A DNA stretch of 37,440 bases from Sphingopyxis sp. (GCA_016463225.1 JAEMRT010000048.1:1-37440), one strand, 5' to 3'; counted from the first letter of the stretch, positions 1 to 7,962 are shown. Numbers and translations are program-made. Notes: generated by a model from the sequence alone, not told the origin.

Positions 1-45
1 AAGCAAGGGGGAGGCACCCTCCCTACCCCCGCCTCCCCCTTGCTT
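1..45. repeat. Perfect inverted repeat (REP-like hairpin or terminator)
   Basis: Bases 1-15 and 31-45 are perfect 15-base inverted arms (AAGCAAGGGGGAGGC and its complement) around a 15-base C-rich loop. It lies upstream of the sigma factor gene. It could be a transcription terminator for a gene left of the window or a REP-type element; there is no clear T-tract, so I favour the second. Bases 46-216 show nothing else I can name. Confidence 0.6.
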
Positions 46-216
46 AGACAGAAATGAAACAAGACACCGATGCTTGCACTGCCCTTCCTCTCTTTCCCGG
101 CGCCGCGGTTGCGCGGCGGGACATGGGCGCTATATGACGGCGGCATCAGGGGAACCTATGGCGCGCGCCGGGGCGGCGCTGACCGGCAGAGAATGGTGTT
201 CCAGAGCAAGCAATCG

Positions 217-738
217 ATGACCAGTTCGCACGACCGAACCGATGCTGCCCAAGGCGTCGAAGGCGCATTGCTCGCCAACCGAAGCCGGATCATCCGGTTT
301 TTGGAGGTGCGCGGCGCAGGTGATGCGGCCGAGGACCTGTTCCAGGATTTGTGGATGCGGCTGACCGATCGCCCGATGGGTCCGGTTGCCGATCCCCTGC
401 CCTATGTCATGCGCGCCGCGAACAATCTGATGCTCGACCGTTATCGTTCATCCCGGCAGAGCGCGCTGCGCGATCAGGCGTGGGGTGAAACGGCGGCGAG
501 CCACGCCCCGTCGGCGGAAACCGCGCTGATCTCGCGCGAGCAACTGGCGCTCGTCGAGGCCGCGATCACAGGCACTGGTGAACGCCCTGCCCGCATCTTT
601 CGCCGGTTCCGCGTCGATGGAACCAATCAACGCGATATTGCCGGTGAAATGGGGGTCAGCCTGAGCACCGTCGAAGCCGATTTGCGCAAGGTTTATGCAA
701 CGCTTGCCGCGCTACGGAGGCAGTTCGATGCGCCCTGA
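217..738 (+). CDS. FecI-type ECF RNA polymerase sigma factor
   Basis: A predicted 173-residue extracytoplasmic-function sigma factor that would direct RNA polymerase to the receptor operon after a signal from FecR. Region 2 is seen around residues 20-85 (AEDLFQDLWMRL, then PLPYVMRAANNLMLDRYR). Region 4 is in the last 60 residues, with a helix-turn-helix reading TNQRDIAGEMGVSLSTVEAD. The frame is open back to position 70, but the segment before MTSSHD is low-complexity and lacks family similarity, so I start at 217; ATG 193 is possible and neither has a strong ribosome site. Its end overlaps the fecR start by 11 bases, and the next gene is an STN-type TonB receptor. This is the classic FecI-FecR-FecA arrangement, so expression is probably autoregulated by ligand. 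The promoter was not identified. Confidence 0.88.
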   Translation: MTSSHDRTDAAQGVEGALLANRSRIIRFLEVRGAGDAAEDLFQDLWMRLTDRPMGPVADPLPYVMRAANNLMLDRYRSSRQSALRDQAWGETAASHAPSAETALISREQLALVEAAITGTGERPARIFRRFRVDGTNQRDIAGEMGVSLSTVEADLRKVYATLAALRRQFDAP

Positions 739-1660
739 TGCCAATCCAGCCGAAGCGCGCGCCATCGACTGGCTCATCCGGCAACGCGATCCCGCGTTCG
801 ACGATTGGGACGGCTTTGCCGACTGGCTCGGCGAAGATCCCGAACATGCCGCGATCTATGATGGCGTCGCGAGCCTTGATCATGATCTCGACGCGCTGCC
901 CCTGGTGGCCAAGCCCCTCTGGGCAGGCATGCCGACCGTGCCGCGCCGCACCTCACGTCGCGGCTGGTTCGGCGGCGCCATGGCCGCGGCATTGGTCGCG
1001 GTCATTGGTCTGTCGACGCTGAATCCATTCGGCAACGGCAACCGGATCGAAACCGCTGCGGGCGAACATCGCACCCTAGAGCTCGCCGACGGATCGCGGA
1101 TCGAAATCAACGGCGGCTCAATCGTCGAAATCGACAAGGACCGGCCGCGCTTTGCCCGACTGGAATCGGGCGAAGCGATGTTCCATGTCGTCCACCGCGA
1201 CGACGATCCCTTTGTCGTCGAAGCCGGCGACGACCGGATTGTCGACCTCGGCACCGCCTTCAACGTCGTCCGGCGCGAACGCCAGACGTCGGTTGCGGTT
1301 TCGGAAGGCATCGTCCTCTACAATCCCGGTCACGACAAGCTTCGTCTGGTCGCTGGCAAGGCAATTGAAGCCCGCGACAGCGATAGGAAACCACCGGTCG
1401 TGCAGGACGTCGATGTCGCCAGCATCGGTGGCTGGCGTACCGGGCTGCTGGTCTATAACGATGCCCCGCTAACCGTCGTGGCCGAGGATCTCAAACGAAC
1501 CGCGGGAATGGATGTTCGTATCGCGCCTGCCGCGGCCGATCAGTCGTTCCGCGGCGCACTGATTATCGACAAGAACCGCAACCGCACCATTTCCGATCTC
1601 GCCGCCTTGTCGGGGACGAAGGCCGAGCGGCAGGGCGATGGCTGGATCCTGACCCGCTGA
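728..1660 (+). CDS. FecR-family anti-sigma factor/sigma regulator
   Basis: A predicted 310-residue inner-membrane protein that relays the receptor signal to the sigma factor. The N-terminal cytoplasmic domain (about residues 5-55) has the DUF4880-like pattern DWLIRQRDPAFDDWDGFADW. One membrane segment lies near residues 80-98 (AAALVAVIGLSTL). The FecR domain follows, with LELADGSRIEINGGSIVEID and DDRIVDLGTAFNVV. A C-terminal DUF4974/STN-like segment includes PLTVVAEDLKRTAGMDVRI. The start is fixed by a GGAGG at 716-720, seven bases before ATG 728, and it overlaps the sigma gene, suggesting translational coupling. Length and layout match complete FecR proteins. The receptor begins two bases after the stop. 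Which ligand it serves cannot be told from sequence. Confidence 0.9.
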   Translation: MRPDANPAEARAIDWLIRQRDPAFDDWDGFADWLGEDPEHAAIYDGVASLDHDLDALPLVAKPLWAGMPTVPRRTSRRGWFGGAMAAALVAVIGLSTLNPFGNGNRIETAAGEHRTLELADGSRIEINGGSIVEIDKDRPRFARLESGEAMFHVVHRDDDPFVVEAGDDRIVDLGTAFNVVRRERQTSVAVSEGIVLYNPGHDKLRLVAGKAIEARDSDRKPPVVQDVDVASIGGWRTGLLVYNDAPLTVVAEDLKRTAGMDVRIAPAAADQSFRGALIIDKNRNRTISDLAALSGTKAERQGDGWILTR

Positions 1661-1662
1661 GC

Positions 1663-4146
1663 ATGCACCGGCGCCTTTCCTTCGTCGCCGCCGCGACGCT
1701 GCTGAGCCTGCCCGCGCAGGCTTTGGCCGCGGAGGATCGCGCGTTCGACGTGCCCAAAGGAAGCCTGTCGACGGCCTTGCCGGTGATCAGTCGGCAGGCC
1801 GGGGTCAGCATCAGCGTCGTCGACGCCAAACTATGGCAGGCGCGGATCAAACGCGTGCACGGGCGGATGAGCGTCGAGGAAGCGATCCAGCGTCTTCTCA
1901 AGGGGTCGGATGCGCGCGCCGTCCGGGTCAGCGCGACCAGCTGGCGCATTGAAAGCCGCCCTCTCGCGCCGCGGCTGGCGCATCGCCCCGCGCCGCCGCC
2001 GCGGCAGGTGCCGCAGCCGCGCGCGCGCGAACCGTCGCAAGACATGGTCGCAGCGGCGCAAGACGAGATCATCGTCACCGCGTCAAAGACCGACCTACCC
2101 TATTCGCATTTCGCCGGCGTCGTCACCCAGCTGAGTGGCGGCGATCTGGCGTTTGGCGGCGAGCGCGGGATGGAATCGATCCTGTCGCGTACAGCTACCG
2201 TATCCTCGACCCATCTGGGTTCGGGGCGCAACAAGCTGTTTATTCGCGGTATCGCCGATTCCAGCTTCACCGGTCCGACTCAGTCGACGGTCGGACAGTA
2301 TCTGGGCGACATCCGCCTGAGCTATAATGCGCCGGACCCCGATCTGCGCCTCTACGATGTCGACAATGTCGAAATCCTCGAAGGTCCGCAAGGAACGCTC
2401 TATGGTGCCGGATCGCTCGGCGGGATTATTCGCGTCGTCCCGAAAGCCCCCGACCCGCGCGCCATGTCGGTGCAGGCGATCGCGGGGGTCTCGTTGACGC
2501 AGCATGGCGACCCCGGCGGCGACATCGCCGCGATCGCCAATCTGCCGGTCGGCGACAATGGCCATGCGCTGCGTCTGGTCGGCTATATGCTCACCGACGG
2601 CGGCTATATCGATAACCCGCTGCGCGGTCAGAATGACGTCAACCGCGTTCATGTACGGGGCGGCCGCGGGGCGTTTCGTTTCGACGCGGGCGATGACTGG
2701 ACCGTCGATCTGGGCGGTGTATTCCAGTCGATCAAGTCCAGCGATGCGCAATATGCCGACAAGGCTGCTGACCCGCTGACCCGCAACTCGATGGTCGAGC
2801 AGAACGCCTCGGCGCGCTACGGCCTTGGCACGATTGTGGTCATGAAAGACTGGGACGGACTGCATTTCCAGTCGTCGAACGCCTTTATCGACCACCGCCT
2901 GTTCGAGCGCTTCGATGCCAGCCTGCCCGAAGCGCCTCCCGGGTCGGTCGTCACGGCGGGCGCCGTCGATGTCGAGCGGCTGTTTGCGCCGGTGCAGGTT
3001 ACGCCGCTCAGCACCGTGCCGCGCGTGCTCGACCAGCGCAACGCGACGCGCATGTTCGTCAGCGAAAACCGCCTGTCGCGGCCCTATCATGATGGTCTCG
3101 GCTGGGTGGTCGGCGCGAGTTTCATCGACAATCGCGCGCGGCAAAATCGCGAATATGGCTATGGCCCGCTCCGTGCGGTGCTGCCCGGCGTCACCAACAA
3201 GATAACAGAAGTCACCGGCTACGCCGAGGCCACGGTTGAAGTGATGCCCGACCTCGTCGCCGCGGGCGGCATCCGTTTGTCGCACGCCCGGCTCGGCGGC
3301 ATGGCCGAAGGCGTGTCCTTCGCGCTCTCCCAAGAGGGCCGCGCGACGACCGCGTCGCGGAGCGAAACCGATCTGCTGCCGTCCTTCTCGCTGCTCGCAA
3401 CGCCGCTACACAATCTGCGGCTCTATGCGCGCTATCAGGAAGGCTTTCGTCCCGGCGGGCTGGCGGTCGACGGCAACTTCGTGCGGCGGTTCCTGAACGA
3501 TCAGGTGCGAACATGGGAAGCCGGCGTTCGCTTCGGCGACAAGGGTCAAAGCCTGTTCGACGCGAGCATCGCCGTGTCGCACAGCCGCTGGCGCAACATT
3601 CAGGCCGACTTCATCGACAGCACCGGTTTCCCGACCACTGCCAATATCGGCGACGGACGGATCACCAGCGTGTCTGGCGCGCTCGCGATGCGGCCGACCG
3701 AGGCGCTGACCTTTGAACTCGGCGCCGTCTATAATCACAGCCGGGTCGACGATCTGGCGCTCGAAATCCTGCCGGTGTTCGACAGCGCCCCGGGACGACT
3801 GGGCCGCATCCCCAATGTCGCCAGCCACGCGGTGCGCGGTTCGGTGAACTATGCCACCGTCATTGGTGACGAGGATTTCCGCCTGAACGGCTGGGCGAAC
3901 TACGTCGGGCCGTCGCGGCTCGGCATCGGCCCGGTGCTGGGCGAGAGTCAGGGCGACTATATCGACACGGGGCTGGCGATGCGCGTCGGCAACGACCGCC
4001 GCGGACTGTCATTGACGTTGACGAACCTGTTCGATTCGCGCGGCAACCGCTTTTCGCTCGGCACGCCGTTTGTTGAGGGCAATGCGGGCTTTATGACGCC
4101 GCTGCGCCCCCGGACGCTGCGGATCGCGGTGGATGTGGCGTACTAA
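1663..4146 (+). CDS. TonB-dependent receptor with STN signalling domain (FecA-like)
   Basis: An 827-residue outer-membrane receptor. A signal peptide (about 1-23, ending AQALAAED) is followed by a secretin/TonB N-terminal (STN) domain at about 24-100 (FDVPKGSLSTALPVISRQAG), which in FecA-type transducers contacts FecR in the periplasm. A Pro/Arg-rich linker (about 108-125) leads to a TonB-box-like DEIIVTASK and a plug domain (LFIRGIADSSF; VEILEGPQGTLYGAGSLGG). The remainder is beta-barrel ending in RTLRIAVDVAY with the usual terminal aromatic residue. It starts two bases after fecR, so it is surely in the same operon. Barrel resemblance is to the broad sphingomonad receptor expansion, whose substrates include siderophores, vitamins, sugars and aromatic or terpenoid compounds. 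Nothing here shows which one. Confidence 0.93.
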   Translation: MHRRLSFVAAATLLSLPAQALAAEDRAFDVPKGSLSTALPVISRQAGVSISVVDAKLWQARIKRVHGRMSVEEAIQRLLKGSDARAVRVSATSWRIESRPLAPRLAHRPAPPPRQVPQPRAREPSQDMVAAAQDEIIVTASKTDLPYSHFAGVVTQLSGGDLAFGGERGMESILSRTATVSSTHLGSGRNKLFIRGIADSSFTGPTQSTVGQYLGDIRLSYNAPDPDLRLYDVDNVEILEGPQGTLYGAGSLGGIIRVVPKAPDPRAMSVQAIAGVSLTQHGDPGGDIAAIANLPVGDNGHALRLVGYMLTDGGYIDNPLRGQNDVNRVHVRGGRGAFRFDAGDDWTVDLGGVFQSIKSSDAQYADKAADPLTRNSMVEQNASARYGLGTIVVMKDWDGLHFQSSNAFIDHRLFERFDASLPEAPPGSVVTAGAVDVERLFAPVQVTPLSTVPRVLDQRNATRMFVSENRLSRPYHDGLGWVVGASFIDNRARQNREYGYGPLRAVLPGVTNKITEVTGYAEATVEVMPDLVAAGGIRLSHARLGGMAEGVSFALSQEGRATTASRSETDLLPSFSLLATPLHNLRLYARYQEGFRPGGLAVDGNFVRRFLNDQVRTWEAGVRFGDKGQSLFDASIAVSHSRWRNIQADFIDSTGFPTTANIGDGRITSVSGALAMRPTEALTFELGAVYNHSRVDDLALEILPVFDSAPGRLGRIPNVASHAVRGSVNYATVIGDEDFRLNGWANYVGPSRLGIGPVLGESQGDYIDTGLAMRVGNDRRGLSLTLTNLFDSRGNRFSLGTPFVEGNAGFMTPLRPRTLRIAVDVAY

Positions 4147-4151
4147 ATTGA

Positions 4152-4282
4152 CCCTCCCTGTAGCGCAGCGATGGGGAGGTGGCAGCCCGCAGGGCTGACG
4201 GAGGGGATATAACGCAACGTCGCGGCCCCTCCACCACCGCTTCGCGGCAGTCCCCCTCCCCATCGCTTCGCGACAGGGAGGA
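4152..4282. repeat. Long palindromic REP/REPIN-like intergenic element
   Basis: Arms at 4153-4179 and 4255-4281 are 27-base inverted repeats with only two mismatches (both begin CCTCCCTGT and end ATGGGGAGG when read outward). The 75 bases between them hold further complementary tracts (GGAGGGG against CCCCTCC). It fills the gap between the convergent receptor and acyl-CoA dehydrogenase genes, so it may also act as a terminator. The layout is that of a paired REP (REPIN) mobile palindrome. Confidence 0.75.
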
Positions 4283-4285
4283 TTA

Positions 4286-5425
4286 TCAATCCGCCAGCAC
4301 AATCCGTTCATAGCGGTCCATGTGATAGTCGTGGCTGCCGAACTGGCCCTCGATCATCGTCGCGCGCTTGAAATAATGGCCGATCGCCAGCTCCTGCGTG
4401 ATGCCGATGCCGCCGTGGGTCTGGATCGCGTTCTGACCGACGAAGTTCGCGCCGCGCGCGACCTTCGCCTTGGCGGCTGAGACCGCAGCCATGCGTTCGT
4501 TCGCGGGCAGATCGAGCTTGAGTACCCCCATGATCGTCATCGAACGCGCCTGTTCGACTTCCATGAACATGTCGACCATGCGGTGCTGGAGCACCTGGAA
4601 CTTGGCGATCGGCACCCCGAACTGCTTGCGCTGCTGGGTATATTCCAGTGTGCCTTCATGCAGTTTTTGCATCACGCCGGTCGCCTCTGCGCACACCGCA
4701 ACGGTGGCTTCATCGACGATCTTCTCGACCAGCGGCAGGCCGGTGCCTTCGCCGCCGAGCAACGCATCGCCGGGGATCGCGACATTTTCGAAATAGATTT
4801 CCGACGCGCGGCTGCCGTCGACGGTGGGATAGTCGCGGCGGACGATGCCGGGCAGGTTCGCGTCGATCAGGAACAGCGACACGCCGTCGCGGTCGCGCTG
4901 GCCGCCGCCGGTGCGTGCGGTGACGAGCAGGTGCGTCGCCCACGGCGCGGCATAGACGACGCCCTTGTGACCATTCAGCACATAGCCCGCGCCGTCCTTT
5001 TTCGCCGTGGTGCGCAGATTGGCGAGGTCGTAACGGCCCTGCGGCTCGGCATAGGCGAAAGCAACGATGACATTGCCGGCAATGATCTCGGGGATCATCG
5101 CATCAGCCTGCGCGCCGCCGACGGCTTTCAGCGCGCCGCCGGCAATGACGACGGTCGGCAGATAGGGCTCGATCCCGATGACCTTGCCCAACTCTTCCAT
5201 CACGATCGCATTTTCCAGCGCGCCGCCACCGAGGCCGCCATGTTCTTCGGCAAAAGGCGCGCCGAGCATGCCGAGTTCCTGCGCCAGCGCGGTCCAGATC
5301 GCCGGATCACGACCGCTGTCGCTATTGATGAACTTCTGGCGCGTTTCAAAATCATAGGTGTCGCTCAGGAAGCGGGCGAGCGTGTCGCGGATCATGTCCT
5401 GCGTTTCGGTGTAGGTGAAATCCAT
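4286..5425 (-). CDS. Acyl-CoA dehydrogenase, subunit-like with degenerate FAD motif
   Basis: A 379-residue flavoprotein of the acyl-CoA dehydrogenase superfamily, which introduces a 2,3-double bond into acyl-CoA thioesters. The N-terminal helical domain starts MDFTYTETQDMIRDTLARFL. The middle beta domain is at about 120-230, and the C-terminal helical domain holds QQRKQFGVPIAKFQVLQHRM and THGGIGITQELAIGHYFKRA. The FAD/substrate signature, normally like TEPxAGSDL, reads AEPQGRYDL at about 127-134, and the C-terminus lacks the usual YGG-x-x-EIQ segment. The adjacent upstream gene is a second, canonical-looking dehydrogenase in the same direction, 107 bases away. Such unequal pairs can form alpha2-beta2 enzymes (for example the FadE28/FadE29 steroid side-chain type), so this may be the partner subunit. 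Substrate unknown. Confidence 0.9.
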   Translation of the reverse strand: MDFTYTETQDMIRDTLARFLSDTYDFETRQKFINSDSGRDPAIWTALAQELGMLGAPFAEEHGGLGGGALENAIVMEELGKVIGIEPYLPTVVIAGGALKAVGGAQADAMIPEIIAGNVIVAFAYAEPQGRYDLANLRTTAKKDGAGYVLNGHKGVVYAAPWATHLLVTARTGGGQRDRDGVSLFLIDANLPGIVRRDYPTVDGSRASEIYFENVAIPGDALLGGEGTGLPLVEKIVDEATVAVCAEATGVMQKLHEGTLEYTQQRKQFGVPIAKFQVLQHRMVDMFMEVEQARSMTIMGVLKLDLPANERMAAVSAAKAKVARGANFVGQNAIQTHGGIGITQELAIGHYFKRATMIEGQFGSHDYHMDRYERIVLAD

Positions 5426-5440
5426 TTTTACATCCCCGTC

Positions 5441-5523
5441 GCCCCCGCGAAGGCGGGGGCCGCTATAGGTTTATACTGCGGCGCCGAGCCAGGCCGATGG
5501 CCGTCCCCGCCTGCGCGGGGACG
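5441..5523. repeat. Pair of REP-type hairpins
   Basis: Two short perfect palindromes face each other: GCCCCCGC-gaag-GCGGGGGC at 5441-5460 and CGTCCCCGC-ctgc-GCGGGGACG at 5502-5523. Their four-base loops (gaag and ctgc) and GTC-flanked stems are typical of the REP repeats scattered through alphaproteobacterial genomes. They lie between the two co-directional acyl-CoA dehydrogenase genes and could stabilise or attenuate the shared transcript. Confidence 0.7.
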
Positions 5524-5532
5524 ACGCCTTCG

Positions 5533-6726
5533 TCAGAGACCCAAGACCATCTTTGCGATGATGTTGCGCTGAATCTCGTTCGACCCGCCATAGATCGTCG
5601 TCTTGCGCATATTGAAATAGGTCGGCGCGGCGCGGTGGGCGTAATCCGGCCCGATCGGATGCTCGTTGTCGCCCTCTCCAAATCCGCGGAAATAGGGCGC
5701 ACCATAGTGGCCGACCGCTTCCAGCGACAATTCGGTCAACCGTTGCTGGATTTCCGACCCCTTGATCTTGAGCAGGCTCGATTCCGGCCCCGGACCGCGG
5801 CCAGCATTGGCACCCGCGAGGCTGCGCAGCTCGGTGAATTCGAGCGCGGCAAGATCGACTTCCAGCTCGGCAACCTTGCGCTTGAAAAACGCATTGGCGA
5901 GCAACGGTTTGTCGCCGTCGATTTCGGTGCGGGCGATCGCCTTGACCTTTTCGATCCCGCGCTTCGACGCTGCGACACCGGCGATGCCGGTGCGTTCGTG
6001 CGCGAGCAGGAATTTGGCGCACGTCCAGCCCTTGTTCTCTTCATACACGCGCTGCGACACGGGGACGCGGACGTCCTCCAGCCACACTTCGTTGACCTCA
6101 TGCTCGCCGCCCAGCGTGATGATCGGGCGCACGGTGATGCCGGGCGATTTCATGTCGATCAGTAGGAAGCTGATGCCCTCCTGCTGCTTGGCGTCCTTGT
6201 CGGTGCGGACGAGGAAAAAGCCCCAGTCGGCGTGCTGTGCCAGCGTCGTCCAGGTTTTCTGGCCATTGACGATATAATCGTCGCCGTCGCGAATAGCCGT
6301 CGTGCGGAGCGAAGCAAGGTCGGAACCTGAACCGGGTTCCGAATAGCCCTGACACCACCAATCTTCGCCCGACAGGATGCGCGGCAGGAAATGGGCTTTC
6401 TGTTCGGGGGTGCCAAAGGTGTAGATCACCGGGCCAACCATCGCGAGGCCGAACGGCATCAGGCGAATGCAATCGGCGCGCGACGTTTCTTCGGACCAGA
6501 TGAAACGCTGCGTCGGCGTCCAGCCGGTGCCACCATATTCGACCGGCCACGCGGGCGCGATCCAGCCCTTCTTGTGCAGAATCTTGTGCCAGGCGAGGAA
6601 ATCCTCCTTGGACATCTCTTCGCCCTCGTCCTGCTTGTCGCGCAGGTCGGCGGGGTAATTTTCGGCGATGAAGTCGCGCACTTCCTGCTGGAAGGCGAGA
6701 TCTTCGGGGCTGAATTCCATGTCCAT
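5533..6726 (-). CDS. Acyl-CoA dehydrogenase (canonical)
   Basis: A 397-residue acyl-CoA dehydrogenase, first gene of a likely two-gene operon with the dehydrogenase downstream. The N-terminus reads MDMEFSPEDLAFQQEVRDFI; EYGGTGWT is near residue 63; the FAD-binding signature GYSEPGSGSDLASL is at about 127-140, with DYIVNGQKTWTT after it. The C-terminus has the family motif TIYGGSNEIQRNIIA, where NEIQ contributes to FAD contacts. The frame opens earlier, but GGGAG seven bases before ATG 6726 decides the start; ATG 6720 is two codons on. A palindrome resembling a LiuR/MerR operator lies 48-64 bases upstream. Acyl chain specificity cannot be read; branched-chain or polycyclic side-chain substrates are both plausible from family and context. 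Confidence 0.92.
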   Translation of the reverse strand: MDMEFSPEDLAFQQEVRDFIAENYPADLRDKQDEGEEMSKEDFLAWHKILHKKGWIAPAWPVEYGGTGWTPTQRFIWSEETSRADCIRLMPFGLAMVGPVIYTFGTPEQKAHFLPRILSGEDWWCQGYSEPGSGSDLASLRTTAIRDGDDYIVNGQKTWTTLAQHADWGFFLVRTDKDAKQQEGISFLLIDMKSPGITVRPIITLGGEHEVNEVWLEDVRVPVSQRVYEENKGWTCAKFLLAHERTGIAGVAASKRGIEKVKAIARTEIDGDKPLLANAFFKRKVAELEVDLAALEFTELRSLAGANAGRGPGPESSLLKIKGSEIQQRLTELSLEAVGHYGAPYFRGFGEGDNEHPIGPDYAHRAAPTYFNMRKTTIYGGSNEIQRNIIAKMVLGL

Positions 6727-6757
6727 CACGAATCTCCCATTGGGCAATGGCGCCCTT

Positions 6758-6790
6758 ATAATGAGCGCTCACCTTTACGTAAACGGCAAG
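6758..6790 (-). promoter_or_regulatory. Putative MerR/LiuR-type promoter-operator
   Basis: On the minus strand TTGCCG (6789-6784) and CATTAT (6763-6758) are separated by 20 bases, the elongated spacing typical of MerR-family promoters. The spacer carries the perfect 10-base palindrome TTTACGTAAA (6774-6783). The plus-strand string TTTACGTAAACGGCAAG differs at two positions from the LiuR consensus as I remember it (TTTACGTAAACGTAAAG). It sits just upstream of an acyl-CoA dehydrogenase, a usual LiuR target. No MerR gene lies in the window, so the regulator would be encoded elsewhere. Confidence 0.45.
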
Positions 6791-6885
6791 TTGCAATTGA
6801 CAACTTTCCTCGGTGTAATGATTGCGCGTAACGATGCGGCTTGTCCAGCGCGCGCAGTCGCTGCGGACAAAATGGGGGACGAACT

Positions 6886-7962
6886 ATGACAAAAGCAAAA
6901 CGTGCCGTTCTGTGCGTTGCGGCGGTCGTTGGTGTCGCCGTGCTGGCCGCATGGATGTTCCAGCGGCCGATCGGCCTGTGGGTGTTCGAACGCGCGGTCG
7001 AGCGCGCCGCGGCGCGCGATACGCTCAAGGATCTGCCCGATGGTTTGCACGTCGGTCTGTGCGGCACTGGCTCACCGCTGCCCAGCCGCGAGCGCGCCGC
7101 GTCCTGCACCGTCGTGATTGCGGGGAAAGCGATGTTTGTCGTCGATGCCGGCGAAGGGGCCGCGCGCAATATCGCGCAGATGGGCCTGCCCAATGGCCGC
7201 ATCAAGGCGATGTTTCTGACCCATTTTCATTCGGACCATATCGACGGGATGGGACCGATGATGCTGCTGCGCTGGACCGCCAGCGGCAACAGCAGCCCCC
7301 TCCCCGTCTATGGCCCGCCGGGCGTCGAGCGGGCTATTGCCGGGTTCAACGCCGCTTACGCGCTCGATAATGGCTATCGCACCGCGCATCACGGCCAGGT
7401 GATCACGCAGCCTGCCGCGGCTGGCGCCACCGCAATGCCCTTTGCGATCCCCGCCGCGCCGACCATCGTCTATGACGCGGACGGTCTGCGCGTGACCGCC
7501 TTTGCTGTCGATCACCGGCCGGTGCAGCCGTCGGTCGGGTATCGGTTCGACTATAAGGGACGCAGCGTTGTCGTCAGCGGTGATACGGCGCCGTCAAAGA
7601 CGCTGGAAGCGGCATCAAAAAGCGCCGACCTGCTGATCCACGAGGCGCTCAACCCGGCGATGGTCAAGACGCTCGCCGCCAATCTCGACAAAGCGGGCCG
7701 CAAACAGACTGCGCAGATCATGCGCGACATCCTCGACTATCATGCCAGCCCGGCGCAGGCCGCCGACAGCGCGCGCGTCGCCAGGGTCAGGATGCTCGTC
7801 CTCAGCCATGTCGTGCCGTCGATGCCCTCGCCCTACCTCAACGTGGCGTTTCTCGACGGCGCCGAAGACCATTTCGATGGGCCGATCGTCGTCGGTGAGG
7901 ACGGGCAATATTTTTCGCTGCCAGCAGGCAGCAAGGCAATCGAACGCGGCAGCTGGTTCTAG
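6886..7962 (+). CDS. Membrane-anchored metallo-beta-lactamase-fold hydrolase
   Basis: A 358-residue protein with an N-terminal hydrophobic helix (about 7-24) that reads as an uncleaved anchor or signal peptide, then an MBL-fold domain. The zinc motif HFHSDHID is at residues 113-120 (H113, H115, D117, H118). Earlier glycine-rich GTGSPLPSRERAAS and FVVDAGEGA resemble the RNase Z/arylsulfatase-like branch. Later motifs SGDTAPSKTL, LIHEAL and LSHVVPS supply further ligand-bearing loops. The start at 6886 is supported by GGGGGA at 6874-6879. It is divergent from the acyl-CoA dehydrogenase pair and may share its control region. The reaction is unknown: export argues against tRNA processing and suggests hydrolysis of an ester, lactone or sulfate ester in the periplasm. 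Confidence 0.85.
   Translation: MTKAKRAVLCVAAVVGVAVLAAWMFQRPIGLWVFERAVERAAARDTLKDLPDGLHVGLCGTGSPLPSRERAASCTVVIAGKAMFVVDAGEGAARNIAQMGLPNGRIKAMFLTHFHSDHIDGMGPMMLLRWTASGNSSPLPVYGPPGVERAIAGFNAAYALDNGYRTAHHGQVITQPAAAGATAMPFAIPAAPTIVYDADGLRVTAFAVDHRPVQPSVGYRFDYKGRSVVVSGDTAPSKTLEAASKSADLLIHEALNPAMVKTLAANLDKAGRKQTAQIMRDILDYHASPAQAADSARVARVRMLVLSHVVPSMPSPYLNVAFLDGAEDHFDGPIVVGEDGQYFSLPAGSKAIERGSWF

Noticed and set aside
2095..3333. A 412-codon minus-strand frame within the TonB receptor gene
   Set aside because: Opposite strand of a clear receptor plug and barrel region; no recognisable motif.
6797..6825. TTGACA at 6797 as a promoter for the MBL hydrolase
   Set aside because: The -35 match is perfect but no acceptable -10 element lies 16-18 bases downstream.
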